Source of the DNA: an uncultured Lachnospiraceae bacterium
Lineage (GTDB): Bacteria; Bacillota; Clostridia; Lachnospirales; Lachnospiraceae
Length of the DNA stretch: 64,000 bases
Direction: 5' to 3'
NCBI GenBank assembly: GCA_910586555.1
Contig: CAJUJY010000012.1
Span: 19,169 to 83,168, forward strand
The position numbers and the translations under genes were made by a program. Positions 26,667 to 36,239 of this stretch are shown piece by piece. The notes under the pieces are model-generated. The model did not search any database, was not told the DNA's origin, and saw only the letters and a program-made list of their open reading frames with translations. The number at the start of each line of letters is the position of its first letter. Position 1 is the stretch's first letter.

Positions 26667-28000
26667 TAGTGCCACTCCAGTTCAAATTTTTGTTTATCCT
26701 GCACAGAAATCCCTGTACCAGTCTGGACTTCTACTAGTTTTAATTCCGTTTCTGCAATAATTGTATGTTTGCATCCTGCACTCATAGCTACCACATCCCC
26801 TGCCTTAACATTTTGTTCCATACCATCAACAACCGTCCTGCCTGTACCGCTTATAACAACCCATACTTCATCCCTGTACTTATGGTTATGGTAATTCATG
26901 CTATGTCCTTTATTTAATGTAACTTTAATAGTCATGCTTCTATCTTCAACATCCAGTACCCTGAAGCTTCCCCATGACTTTTCTGCAAACATAACTTGTT
27001 GTACAATCCCGTCAACATATGGCTTTATATACGAACTCTGTTCTTTATCAGATACCAGTATTCCCTCAGGGCTTGCAGAAATAATTACATCCCTTAATCC
27101 CATTGCAAGAACAGGTACATCCATCTCATTCACAATATTTACACCAGAACATGTATCATCCATTATCCCCTTGCCAATAATATTTTCACACATTGACTCA
27201 GATAAGGTATTCCAAGTACCAATATCTTTCCAGCTTCCAGAAAACTTCATAACCTGTATTTTCTCTTCTTTTTCAACTACAGCATAATCAAAGGAAATCT
27301 TTTCCAGTGTGCCATACCTTGAATACAAATCCTGGTAACTCTTATATCCTGCCAGTTCACGTGCCTTATCCAGCACATACTTTAATTTATATGCAAATAC
27401 CCCTCCATTCCATAACGCACCCTGTGCAATATAACTGCGGGCAGTCCTGGCGTCTGGTTTTTCCTTAAATGTCTTAACATATGCAATATTTTTACTTTCT
27501 GCCTGTTCATTAATTTCTGGAATAATATAACCATATTTTTCGCTTGGGTAAGAAGGTTCAATTCCCATAAGTACCAGATTTGCTTCACCTTTGGCAGCCT
27601 GGTATGAAAGTTCCTTTAATGCTTCAAAATATCCATCTTCTACATATGGATCAACAGGACATACCACTACAGGTTCTTCCAGGCCTGCTTTCATAACATC
27701 TGCAAGGTATGATGTAGCAAGTGCAATAGCAGGAAAGGTATCCCTTCTGCATGGTTCAGCAGATATGCCCACGCTGTCCCCAAGCTGGTTATTTATTGCA
27801 GATATCTGTGTCTTTGATGTTGCAATAATTATCCTGGCATCTGCATCTGATTTCCTGATCTGCCTGTAAACCCGCTGTAACATAGACTCATATGTCCCAT
27901 CTTCTTTTTTAAAAATTTTTATAAACTGTTTTGACCTTATATCGTTAGACAGCGGCCATAAACGTCTGCCAGAACCACCAGATAATAAAATAATATTCAT
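26666..28000 (-). CDS. manC: Mannose-1-phosphate guanylyltransferase
   Basis: This 444-aa enzyme makes GDP-mannose from mannose 1-phosphate and GTP. The N-terminal nucleotidyltransferase domain starts MNIILLSGGSGRRLWPLS with the FKEKPD active-site motif near residue 178. The C-terminal cupin domain (about 330-440) carries NYHNHKYRDEVWVV. The linker is standard and the C-terminus is long enough for a cupin, but there is no second fused ManA domain; manA is encoded separately downstream. AAAGGAA precedes the ATG. Confidence 0.95.
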   Translation of the reverse strand: MNIILLSGGSGRRLWPLSNDIRSKQFIKIFKKEDGTYESMLQRVYRQIRKSDADARIIIATSKTQISAINNQLGDSVGISAEPCRRDTFPAIALATSYLADVMKAGLEEPVVVCPVDPYVEDGYFEALKELSYQAAKGEANLVLMGIEPSYPSEKYGYIIPEINEQAESKNIAYVKTFKEKPDARTARSYIAQGALWNGGVFAYKLKYVLDKARELAGYKSYQDLYSRYGTLEKISFDYAVVEKEEKIQVMKFSGSWKDIGTWNTLSESMCENIIGKGIMDDTCSGVNIVNEMDVPVLAMGLRDVIISASPEGILVSDKEQSSYIKPYVDGIVQQVMFAEKSWGSFRVLDVEDRSMTIKVTLNKGHSMNYHNHKYRDEVWVVISGTGRTVVDGMEQNVKAGDVVAMSAGCKHTIIAETELKLVEVQTGTGISVQDKQKFELEWH

Positions 28001-28048
28001 ATTTACACAATTCCTTTCTCTGTCCTGTATGCTTTAAAAAATTAAAGT

Positions 28049-28993
28049 TTATCTGGCAGCCCTTAACGGATTATTAAGGAAGTCCTCATAACTAAGCCTT
28101 ATACCCTCTTCTAATCCTGTTTTATATTTCCAGCCAAGCCTTTCTGCCTTGCTTGTATCAAGCAGTTTTCTTGGTGTGCCATTAGGCCTGCTTGTGTCCC
28201 AGGCAATTTTCCCTTTATAACCAGTAACTTTTGCAACTAACAGTGCAAGCTCTTTTATAGAAATTTCTTTGCCGGTACCAGCATTAACAGTTTCATTTCC
28301 AGAATAATTATTCATAAGGAAAACGCATAAATCTGCCAGGTCATCAACATACAAAAATTCACGCAGGGGAGAGCCATCCCCCCAGCAGACAACTTCCTCT
28401 GCCCCGCTTACTTTAGCTTCATGGAAACGGCGTATAAGGGCTGGCAGTACATGTGAATGTTCCGGATGGTAATTGTCATTAGGCCCATAAAGGTTTGTTG
28501 GCATTACGGAAATATAATCTGTACCATACTGCCTGTTTAAATATTCACAGTATTTAAGACCTGAAATTTTAGCAAGTGCATAAGCTTCATTAGTTTCTTC
28601 AAGGCTGCTTGTCAATAAACAGCTTTCAGGCATAGGCTGTGGTGCTAATCTTGGATAAATACATGAACTGCCTAGAAATTCCAGTTTCCTGCATCCATTT
28701 TTCCATGCAGAATTAATAACATTCATTTCCAGAACCATATTAAACCACATAAAATCCGCAAGAGCCTCCTGGTTAGCTGCAATTCCTCCTACCTTAGCAG
28801 CCGCCAGGAAAACATACTCTGGTTTTTCTTTTTCAAAAAAACTTTCCACATCTTCCTGCCTGCAAAGGTCAAGTTCTGCGTGTGTCCTTGTAATAATATT
28901 TGTATAGCCCTGTTTCCTTAACTCCCTGGTAATAGCAGAGCCAACCATTCCATTATGCCCCGCCACATAAATTTTCGCATTTTTATCCATCAT
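28049..28993 (-). CDS. fcl: GDP-L-fucose synthase
   Basis: This 314-aa short-chain dehydrogenase-fold enzyme epimerises and reduces GDP-4-keto-6-deoxymannose to GDP-L-fucose with NADPH. It has GHNGMVGSAI near residues 13-22, the catalytic Ser-Tyr-Lys (SSCIYP, then YALAK), and LREFLYVDDLA. An ATG pair (28993 and 28990) makes the first residue uncertain by one codon. It lies 36 bp downstream of gmd, whose product is its substrate. Confidence 0.95.
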   Translation of the reverse strand: MMDKNAKIYVAGHNGMVGSAITRELRKQGYTNIITRTHAELDLCRQEDVESFFEKEKPEYVFLAAAKVGGIAANQEALADFMWFNMVLEMNVINSAWKNGCRKLEFLGSSCIYPRLAPQPMPESCLLTSSLEETNEAYALAKISGLKYCEYLNRQYGTDYISVMPTNLYGPNDNYHPEHSHVLPALIRRFHEAKVSGAEEVVCWGDGSPLREFLYVDDLADLCVFLMNNYSGNETVNAGTGKEISIKELALLVAKVTGYKGKIAWDTSRPNGTPRKLLDTSKAERLGWKYKTGLEEGIRLSYEDFLNNPLRAAR

Positions 28994-29029
28994 ATATATC
29001 TATCTTCCCTTTATCATTAATACTGGAAA

Positions 29030-30121
29030 TTATTTAACCACACCTTTTTCCAGATACTCTTCCAAGTTAAGCCTGATATGCTCCTCTGCCCTTTCAACAG
29101 CCACTTTTTGCATATCATATTTAACCATGATTTTTACTAATTCTTCAAAACTTGTTTTTACAGGATTCCAGCCTAGTTCATTTTTAGCTTTGGAAGGATT
29201 ACCCAGTAAATTCACAACATCCGTAGGACGGTAAAAATCAGGACTCACCTCCACAATTATTTTTCCTGTTGCCTGGTCAATGCCCTTCTCTTCCATTCCC
29301 TCACCCTGCCATACAATATCTATTCCAGCATATTTAAAAGCAAGTGTAGCAAACTCCCTGACAGAATGTTGTTCACCTGTAGCAATAACAAAATCATCTG
29401 GTTTTTCATTTTGTAAAATAAGCCACATACACTCAACATAATCTTTGGCATATCCCCAGTCACGTAAAGAAGACAGATTGCCAAGATAAAGCTTGTCCTG
29501 CTTTCCCTGTGCAATACGTGCAGCAGCAAGTGTAATTTTACGTGTTACAAAAGTTTCACCGCGCCTTTCTGACTCATGGTTAAATAAAATGCCTGAACTA
29601 CAGAACATATTGTATGCTTCCCTGTATTCTTTCACAATCCAGAAACCATACTGTTTAGCAACTGCATAAGGGCTGTATGGATGAAATGGTGTAGTTTCAC
29701 TTTGTGGTACTTCTTCAACCTTTCCATAAAGCTCAGATGTTGAAGCCTGGTAAATCCTGCATGTCTTTTCAAGGCTACATACACGTACAGCCTCAAGTAC
29801 CCGGAGCACACCTGTTGCAACAATATCTGCTGTATACTCAGGCACATCAAACGAAACCTGTACATGGCTTTGTGCTGCAAGATTATAAATCTCATCTGGT
29901 TTTATCTCTCCAATTAACTTAACAAGACTGATAGAATCTCCCAGATCCCCAAATTTCAAATGAAAACCAGGAGTCCCTTCTAAATGGGCAATACGTTCCC
30001 TGAAATCAACAGAAGACCTGCGTATCATCCCATATACTTCATACCCTTTTTCCAGCAGAAATTCTGAAAGATAAGAACCATCCTGCCCTGTTACACCAGT
30101 AATAAGTGCTCTCTTTGCCAT
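29030..30121 (-). CDS. gmd: GDP-mannose 4,6-dehydratase
   Basis: This 363-aa enzyme converts GDP-mannose to GDP-4-keto-6-deoxymannose. It has the NADP loop GVTGQDGSYL (residues 9-18), QASTSELYG, the catalytic YxxxK (YSPYAVAK) and the FNHESERRG signature. The ribosome site is GGAGGG. Its promoter carries the 21-bp-spaced direct repeats described at 30161-30224. The product can feed both fcl (fucose) and the perosamine-type aminotransferase at 42730. Confidence 0.97.
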   Translation of the reverse strand: MAKRALITGVTGQDGSYLSEFLLEKGYEVYGMIRRSSVDFRERIAHLEGTPGFHLKFGDLGDSISLVKLIGEIKPDEIYNLAAQSHVQVSFDVPEYTADIVATGVLRVLEAVRVCSLEKTCRIYQASTSELYGKVEEVPQSETTPFHPYSPYAVAKQYGFWIVKEYREAYNMFCSSGILFNHESERRGETFVTRKITLAAARIAQGKQDKLYLGNLSSLRDWGYAKDYVECMWLILQNEKPDDFVIATGEQHSVREFATLAFKYAGIDIVWQGEGMEEKGIDQATGKIIVEVSPDFYRPTDVVNLLGNPSKAKNELGWNPVKTSFEELVKIMVKYDMQKVAVERAEEHIRLNLEEYLEKGVVK

Positions 30122-30160
30122 AAAAACCCTCCATTCAATCTGGTATACTTTATAAATATT

Positions 30161-30224
30161 ATTTTATCAGCATAAAGCTTTTAAATAAATTCATTATCTT
30201 GGGTAATTCTTGCACTATCTTGGG
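30161..30224 (-). promoter_or_regulatory. gmd promoter with 21-bp-spaced direct repeats
   Basis: Reading the - strand, CCCAAGATA occurs twice (30216-30224 and 30195-30203), 21 bp apart. After exactly 28 more bases comes -10 TAAAAT (30161-30166). The same arrangement precedes the ATP-grasp gene at 35832-35895, with identical spacing. Two helically phased direct repeats next to a promoter suit an AraC- or LytTR-type activator. Confidence 0.65.
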
Positions 30225-30273
30225 GTTTAACCGCAAATAATAACTGTTTTTTCCAAAAAAATATAATAACCTG

Positions 30274-31215
30274 TTATTTCAGGTTTTCCTGGCTTTGCCA
30301 GTTATTCACCTGGTTAAGCTGGTATTCAAAATCCCTTCTTTTCTGTTCAGTCATATTACTAAGAACCAAACCAGAAAAAAATGACTGTATTGCTGCCAGT
30401 GCTGCAAATCCACATACTATAAGTGTTGGAATACGCATCACCAGATGTGTATTTAAAAATTCTAAAAATACTGGTATAAAAAAGCCCAGTGCAAGCAAAA
30501 TAAGAACCAAGGAGATACTGCCAAAAAACTGTAGTGGCTTGTACTGCTTAAAAAGCCTGAAGATTGTTTTTATAACTTTAAATCCATCTGAAAATGTATT
30601 TAATTTTGAAAAGCTTCCATCGGGACGGTCACGGTAGCTGACAACAACATTTTCAATATGCATATTATTAAAAACTGCATGAATTGTCATTTCTGTTTCA
30701 ATTTCAAATCCCTTTGAAAGAACAGGAAACGTTTTTACAAAACCATAACTAAATGCCCTGTAACCAGTCATAACATCTTTTACATCTGAATGAAATAAAT
30801 AATTAATACTTTTACGCACAATAGAATTGCCTGAATTATGAAAAAGTCTTTTATTTTCTGAAAAATAAGTTGAAGATAAACGGTCACCAACTACCATATC
30901 TGCATTATGTAACAACACTTCATTTGCCATCTGGCTGGCACAGTCCAGTGGATAAGTATCATCACCATCTATCATTATATAACATTCTGCATTAATTTCA
31001 CGGAACATCTGGCGTATAACATTACCCTTTCCCTGCATAGTTTCATAACGCACAATAGCACCTGCTTTTTCCGCTAGTTCTGCTGTATGGTCTGTAGAAT
31101 TATTATCATATACATATATAACTGCTTCTGGAAGATAAACTTTCACATCCTTTATTACCTTTTCGATTGTCTTTGCTTCATTATAGCAAGGAATTAAAAC
31201 TGCAATCCTGTCCAT
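30274..31215 (-). CDS. Family 2 glycosyltransferase, polyprenyl-phosphate type
   Basis: This 313-aa protein has an N-terminal GT-A domain with ALIPCYNEAKTIEKV, the metal DxD as MIDGDDTYP, and YRDRPDGSFSKL. Two membrane helices follow (about 230-295). The layout is that of dolichol-phosphate-mannose-synthase-like enzymes that load a sugar onto polyprenyl phosphate. The membrane protein encoded just upstream (1 bp gap in the mRNA) looks like a multi-pass transferase, so the two probably act together: charge the lipid, then transfer the sugar across the membrane. Confidence 0.85.
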   Translation of the reverse strand: MDRIAVLIPCYNEAKTIEKVIKDVKVYLPEAVIYVYDNNSTDHTAELAEKAGAIVRYETMQGKGNVIRQMFREINAECYIMIDGDDTYPLDCASQMANEVLLHNADMVVGDRLSSTYFSENKRLFHNSGNSIVRKSINYLFHSDVKDVMTGYRAFSYGFVKTFPVLSKGFEIETEMTIHAVFNNMHIENVVVSYRDRPDGSFSKLNTFSDGFKVIKTIFRLFKQYKPLQFFGSISLVLILLALGFFIPVFLEFLNTHLVMRIPTLIVCGFAALAAIQSFFSGLVLSNMTEQKRRDFEYQLNQVNNWQSQENLK

Positions 31216-32919
31216 TTAATTACCACCTTTCAGTTTAAAACCATCTCTTAAAGATTTACCACGCATTTCTATTTTTTCCAAGCATGTTTTATATGGTGTA
31301 GCTGGAAAATTATGATATCCTGTCTGATCTCCAGAAACAGGATAGTAAAACTCAAAATTTCCAATATCCTGCTTTATACATTCACGTACATTATAATCCT
31401 GTGAATATGAAAATGAACCACATTCTGAATTAACCCCGGCAGATATAACAGGCTGCATAAGATATGAACCAGCAGCAACTAAAACAATTATTGAAGACGT
31501 GTAAAATTTCCATTTTTCTTGTAAAATTACCACTATATAACCTACAATAAATAATGGCAGCATAATAATATAACACATACCATACCTTAAAAGAGGAGCA
31601 CCTTTAAACCATAAACATATACTGGCAATCATTGTACAAACAATAACAATAAAATTAATATCCTTTTTTCTGGCTATATTCCATGCACCAGTAATTATTC
31701 CAACCATTGCTGCTGGTATATTTAAAAACAGCATTTTCTGTAATGTTTTACTCATATTATTATACCAGCCTGGAAACCATTCATTAAAACCAGCTTCATA
31801 GCGGTTAACATCATTTAACCCTCTGCCCCATGCACTAATTTCATGCCTGTCACGTAAAAGGCTTTCTGGTGTCATTTTCCAGTTAAAATTAAATATATCA
31901 ATTTCTGGATATGGATATAACAGATAACCCGAAATAATAATATTCCGTATTAAAAATGGTATGATAATTATAATGCCTGCAACTGTATATTTAAAAACCT
32001 GTTTCCAATTACGTGTTATTATCATCTTGTATGCTGGATATATTGTTAATAATACCATCATTCCAGCCGATAACTTTACAGAAACTGCTAAAAGTGAAAA
32101 TAAACATAAAACTGCATAATTTTCAATTTCTTCATTTTTTTCTTCCCATAATTCTGTCCATTTTATAAAAATATATATAACCAGACCTAATGCAAAATGG
32201 TCTGTTTCTGGAGAGCTTATCACTAATGAATAATTAAAATATGCAATCATTACAATTCTTAAAAAATCTGATACAAAAAATTTCTTATATTTAAAGGCTT
32301 TTGCTGTGCAAATAGCATAAGAAATAAAAAAAAGAAATACGAATCCATTAACACAATGTAATGAACGTCCAAGAATAAAGCGCCAGCTAAATAACGCTTG
32401 TAAAGAAAAGAATGCACTATTATACGCAAGGCGGTTATGCAAATTCCCAAGACCAGGTGCAATTCCATACTCTTCAATCCACCTTATACTTTGTGCGTGG
32501 TACAAATCAGTATCATAATGTGATGCAGGCTGGTTTGCCAGTATAAGTACAGGTATTGCAATTAATATAATAATAACAATTCTTATAGCCATATCTTTAG
32601 AAAAAAATTTCTTAATAGAAAATAAAACTTCCTTCTTTAAAAAAAACAAAATAACAAAACAAGCTAATATTACAAAAGAAAAAGCTAATCCGCCCACATT
32701 TGTAAATAAGCTAAAAAATTCCGCATATACAGTTAAAATACATAATCCTGAAACTATAGCCAGATCTAGTCCAGCACCACTATTTTCTTCTCCCCCCCCC
32801 CTCCTTTTTTTTGTAAAAACAGGCTCTGACACTGGAAATTTTATAATATGTAAAAAGCCTGATCCCATAAGATATGTAGAAATACCCAGACATAAGATAT
32901 TTAAAATTATTTCAAACAT
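31216..32919 (-). CDS. Multi-pass membrane protein, probable GT-C-type glycosyltransferase or glycan polymerase, with a G10 tract
   Basis: This 567-aa protein has about a dozen hydrophobic segments and a soluble C-terminal tail. A DTDLYHAQSIRWIEEYG loop near residue 135, after the third or fourth helix, resembles the acidic first loop of GT-C enzymes. It is encoded one base upstream of the polyprenyl-type glycosyltransferase. A run of 10 G on the coding strand (C at 32792-32801) encodes Gly41-Gly43, right after KKRR. A one-base slip would end translation soon after, so expression may be phase-variable. The frame is intact here. Confidence 0.65.
   Translation of the reverse strand: MFEIILNILCLGISTYLMGSGFLHIIKFPVSEPVFTKKRRGGGEENSGAGLDLAIVSGLCILTVYAEFFSLFTNVGGLAFSFVILACFVILFFLKKEVLFSIKKFFSKDMAIRIVIIILIAIPVLILANQPASHYDTDLYHAQSIRWIEEYGIAPGLGNLHNRLAYNSAFFSLQALFSWRFILGRSLHCVNGFVFLFFISYAICTAKAFKYKKFFVSDFLRIVMIAYFNYSLVISSPETDHFALGLVIYIFIKWTELWEEKNEEIENYAVLCLFSLLAVSVKLSAGMMVLLTIYPAYKMIITRNWKQVFKYTVAGIIIIIPFLIRNIIISGYLLYPYPEIDIFNFNWKMTPESLLRDRHEISAWGRGLNDVNRYEAGFNEWFPGWYNNMSKTLQKMLFLNIPAAMVGIITGAWNIARKKDINFIVIVCTMIASICLWFKGAPLLRYGMCYIIMLPLFIVGYIVVILQEKWKFYTSSIIVLVAAGSYLMQPVISAGVNSECGSFSYSQDYNVRECIKQDIGNFEFYYPVSGDQTGYHNFPATPYKTCLEKIEMRGKSLRDGFKLKGGN
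32792..32801. repeat. C10/G10 homopolymer inside the membrane-protein gene
   Basis: Ten C on the + strand, directly next to a short T-rich stretch, lie near codon 41 of the 567-codon gene. Such runs are rare in this AT-rich DNA and are classic slipped-strand mispairing sites. Confidence 0.85.
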
Positions 32920-32961
32920 ATATTTTTTCCTCCGTTTTTACTTAATTGTATCATTATATAT

Positions 32962-33024
32962 TTAGAACTTGTTTGGCGTCTGCCACATTTTACGGAAACA
33001 AACCGAACTTATTCCTTCTGCTTT
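32962..33024 (-). pseudogene. Remnant of an AraC-type regulator C-terminus
   Basis: The - strand encodes KAEGISSVCFRKMW then QTPNKF and stop. This closely matches the end of the intact AraC regulator at 37644 (KVEGISPSKFRKMW). No more of the gene is readable upstream. It lies between the BCCT gene and the membrane-protein gene and is probably a scar of an earlier rearrangement. Confidence 0.55.
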
Positions 33025-33074
33025 CTATCTTCAGTAGTTTTCATAATACTCCTAAATACATAAAATTATTTACA

Positions 33075-34571
33075 TTAATATAAATCATCTGTTTTATGCT
33101 TTGAAAATGACTTAATGAGCGCTATTACTGCACATAACATAATAAAAGAAAATGGTAATGCTCCTGCTATTGATATTGTTTGCAACATATTCAATCCATT
33201 TTCTGTAAATAAAATTAAAGATATAGCCATTAAAGATAAAACTATTCCCCAAATAATTTTATTCCATGCCTTTGGGTTTAAATTTCCATCTGAAGTTAAT
33301 ATTCCTAAAACGAATGTTGCGGAATCTGCAGATGTAATAAAAAATATACACAATAAGATTACTATTAGTAATGAAATAATGCTTCCAAATGGGTAATTCT
33401 CTAATACTGCAAATAATGCTGTTGATGTATTTTTTATAGCTTCTTTTGCAATATCAATACCTAAATCCATTCCCAATCTTCCCATGATAGAAAACCAAAT
33501 AGTTGAAACAAATGTTGGCACCATAACAACACCAATACAAAATTCCTTTATCGTACGTCCCTCTGATATTCTAGCAATAAACACAGATGAAAATGGTGCC
33601 CAGGCTATCCACCAGCCCCAATAAAAAACAGTCCATGAACCATACCATTCTGAATTACCAAAAGCCCCTATAGACAAAGTATTCTCAATAATATTTTGTA
33701 AATAAATACCTGTACCTTCAATAATAGTATTAATGATATTAATTGTATTGCCTATGTATAAACATATTATTGCTATAATGCAAAATAACCACACATTAAT
33801 ATTCGATAATAATTTTATTCCTTTATCAACGCCTGTTAATGCAGATGTCAAAAAAACCACTGTTACAATAATAATTATTATTGTAACAACTGTATTGTTT
33901 TGTGGAATGCCATACAATTTATTTAACCCTGCATTAATCTGCATAGCACCAAGTCCTAAAGATGTTGATACACCTGCAATAGTAGCAATTACTGCTAAAA
34001 TGTCAACTAATCTTCCTAATTTTCCATTAGCAGTTTCTTCTCCAAAAATAGGAATTAAAATAGGACTTATTAACCCTTTTTTCTTTTTTCTATACCAAAA
34101 ATATGATAAAGCTAAAGCCAAAACTGCATAATTTGACCAAGGATGTATTCCCCAATGTAAAAATGATTTTTGAATTGCGAATTTCATTGCATCATCTGAT
34201 CCTGCTTTACATTCCAAAGGATTTGAAAAATAATTTAAAGGTTCCGCAATTCCCCAAAAGACCAATCCTATTCCCATGCCTGCCGAAAACAACATTGCAA
34301 ACCATGTGCGGAAAGAATATTTAGGGCTTGCATTATCATCCCCCAATCTAATATTTTTATATTTACTAAAGAAACATAACCATAAAATAAAGCCAATGAA
34401 AACTGTCATTAATAGAACGTACCACCATCCCATATATATAGTTATTGTATGTTTCATTGCATTCGCTATTTTTTCAAAAGAATCTGGGGCAGCTATTCCC
34501 CATACGACAAGCATTAAACATAAAACTATAGATATTGAAAAAACAAAATTTATATGTTTTCTATTATTCAT
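33075..34571 (-). CDS. BCCT-family transporter (choline/betaine/carnitine type)
   Basis: This 498-aa protein has about 12 membrane helices. It shows the family signatures GMGIGLVFWGIAEPLNYF (about residues 97-114) and the helix-8 segment WTVFYWGWWIAWAPFSSVF with its Trp cage. It imports quaternary ammonium compounds such as betaine, choline or carnitine, driven by Na+ or H+. The GMGIG form with Met is typical of betaine/choline carriers. It is unusual inside a glycan locus; a LicD-type transferase at 50635 raises the possibility that it supplies choline-like substituents, but a choline kinase is absent. The start has GGAGG. Confidence 0.9.
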   Translation of the reverse strand: MNNRKHINFVFSISIVLCLMLVVWGIAAPDSFEKIANAMKHTITIYMGWWYVLLMTVFIGFILWLCFFSKYKNIRLGDDNASPKYSFRTWFAMLFSAGMGIGLVFWGIAEPLNYFSNPLECKAGSDDAMKFAIQKSFLHWGIHPWSNYAVLALALSYFWYRKKKKGLISPILIPIFGEETANGKLGRLVDILAVIATIAGVSTSLGLGAMQINAGLNKLYGIPQNNTVVTIIIIIVTVVFLTSALTGVDKGIKLLSNINVWLFCIIAIICLYIGNTINIINTIIEGTGIYLQNIIENTLSIGAFGNSEWYGSWTVFYWGWWIAWAPFSSVFIARISEGRTIKEFCIGVVMVPTFVSTIWFSIMGRLGMDLGIDIAKEAIKNTSTALFAVLENYPFGSIISLLIVILLCIFFITSADSATFVLGILTSDGNLNPKAWNKIIWGIVLSLMAISLILFTENGLNMLQTISIAGALPFSFIMLCAVIALIKSFSKHKTDDLY

Positions 34572-34616
34572 TTTTTTCTAAACCTCCGATAAAGACAAAA
34601 TAAACATTACTTAATA

Positions 34617-35792
34617 TTAATTTGATTTTTTATGATAAATTTTTTTCTTTATAAAGCGCCTCATTTTACAATACCAATATATAATAGCAGGCTTTATATC
34701 CTTAGAGTTCCAGACATAAAGGCAATCAGCATTTAATATACCTTTGAACCATTTTAAAATACTAATTTGCTTTAATCTTCTAACCCTGTGTTCAAAATCG
34801 CCAACTTCTGCTAATGCTATATAGTTATCTGGAATTTTTTTTCTTGCATTTATTGGTTTTTTTCCATTTAACATGCCATCAGCCCATAGCAAAGGAAGAT
34901 TCATTCCTAGTTTTGTTGACGCATAGCTCCAGCCTGAATTTCTTAAATTAATTTCTAAAAACCAGTATTTTCCATCCTTATCAATCATAAATTCTGCCGA
35001 AAAAATGCCCTCATATCCGATTTCTTTAAACATTTTATTTAAAATATTCTGGAAATATTTATCATTAAAATTACTCACCACCATTTCCATACTATAATAA
35101 TCTGGTAAAATATAAGTATACTTTGATGCAATGGATATAAATAAATCATTTCCATGGTTAATTGATATTCCATCTAAACACAATTCATTTACTTTATAGA
35201 TAAATTGCTGTAATAAAATCCCCCCCCCCTTAATAACTTTAAAAGCAGCCTTTAATTCCTCTTCTGTATAACAGACATAATAATCATCTTTCCATCCTAT
35301 ATATGATGTCAGTGGTTTAGTAATAACAGGATAAACAATATCTTGTGGGATTTCTCCATTTTTAATCCGCCATGAAGCAGCAATATTAAGTCCATTTTTT
35401 TTAGCAAGTTCACATATAGTCCACTTATTCATAAAATGCGTAATTCTTCCGCTCTCCCCTGCATTACTCACAAAAAAAATATCTTTTATTTCATCCCATT
35501 TCTTATCAAGCAATTCCGTAATATTGTCATCGCATGGAATTATAAAAGGTTTTAATTTATAATGGCTGAATTTTTTAAGTAAAATTTTATACATTTCTTC
35601 ATAGTTATTAACAATAAAAAGCCTTCTTTTATCTACATATTTACTTACAGAAGCAATTCTCATATCTGATTTAAGCAGCATAACAACTGGACAAATGCCA
35701 TTCTCTCCCAGACTCCTTATTACACCAAGCGGATTATAATGTTCATATCCCATTACAATAAATAAATGTTTTTTAATTCTATTAATATCCAT
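34617..35792 (-). CDS. ATP-grasp ligase (carboxylate-amine ligase-like), with a G10 tract
   Basis: This 391-aa protein has an N-terminal Rossmann-like pre-ATP-grasp domain (VMGYEHYNPLGVIRSLG) and an ATP-grasp domain with VYPVITKP, GGGILLQQFI and the metal-binding YWFLEINLRNSGWSYA. Relatives join an amino acid or other amine to a carboxylate, and some decorate polysaccharides. ATG 35792 is chosen for GGAAAAG upstream. A run of 10 G (C at 35220-35229) encodes Gly residues near 189-191. It is in frame here but is a likely phase-variation site. The gene has its own promoter with direct-repeat operators. Confidence 0.75.
   Translation of the reverse strand: MDINRIKKHLFIVMGYEHYNPLGVIRSLGENGICPVVMLLKSDMRIASVSKYVDKRRLFIVNNYEEMYKILLKKFSHYKLKPFIIPCDDNITELLDKKWDEIKDIFFVSNAGESGRITHFMNKWTICELAKKNGLNIAASWRIKNGEIPQDIVYPVITKPLTSYIGWKDDYYVCYTEEELKAAFKVIKGGGILLQQFIYKVNELCLDGISINHGNDLFISIASKYTYILPDYYSMEMVVSNFNDKYFQNILNKMFKEIGYEGIFSAEFMIDKDGKYWFLEINLRNSGWSYASTKLGMNLPLLWADGMLNGKKPINARKKIPDNYIALAEVGDFEHRVRRLKQISILKWFKGILNADCLYVWNSKDIKPAIIYWYCKMRRFIKKKIYHKKSN
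35220..35229. repeat. C10/G10 homopolymer inside the ATP-grasp gene
   Basis: Ten C on the + strand fall in the middle of the ATP-grasp reading frame. A one-base change would remove the metal-binding half of the enzyme. Confidence 0.85.
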
Positions 35793-35831
35793 TTCTTTTC
35801 CTTTCATATCTAAAGAAGTATAATTATTATA

Positions 35832-35895
35832 ATTTTATCAACATAAATAATTTAATTAAATTCACTATCTTGGGAAATTTTTATATTATCTTGGG
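35832..35895 (-). promoter_or_regulatory. ATP-grasp gene promoter with 21-bp-spaced direct repeats
   Basis: CCCAAGATA on the - strand at 35887-35895 and 35866-35874 (21 bp apart), then 28 bases, then -10 TAAAAT (35832-35837). The flanking bases GTGAATTTA and TTATG-TTGA are also shared with the gmd promoter. Confidence 0.65.
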
Positions 35896-36239
35896 GTTTT
35901 ATAAGATATATACATCTTCATATTTGTAACCAACATTATATATATATAATCCCTTATTTTATATTAATACTTAATTTTTGTATAATAAATTTTAAATTTT
36001 ATAATAATACAACAAAAAATATAGTTAACAGCAAAATAGAAGATGACTATATATGTCTTCCTTCATTACTTGACTGTATATGTATAACAAAGAATGTATA
36101 AATAATATTAGATACTACTATCCTTTGTTTTCTTTTACACAGTTTAATATTTTTTTCATATTTCCTATTCTTTTGACAACTCATAAATAAACATATATAT
36201 ATTAAATTTATTTCTGTTTTTAATTTAATCAGAATATTT
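35896..36239. other. AT-rich intergenic stretch without recognised gene
   Basis: Between the acyltransferase 3' end and the ATP-grasp promoter I see no ORF, RNA gene or clear repeat. There is only a weak imperfect hairpin near 36040-36062 (GAAGATGAC/GTCTTC) that might terminate the acyltransferase transcript. Confidence 0.4.

Noticed and set aside
28378..28383. Run of six C inside fcl as another phase-variation site
   Set aside because: Six bases is within normal range and much shorter than the 9-10 base runs; no reason to expect frequent slippage.
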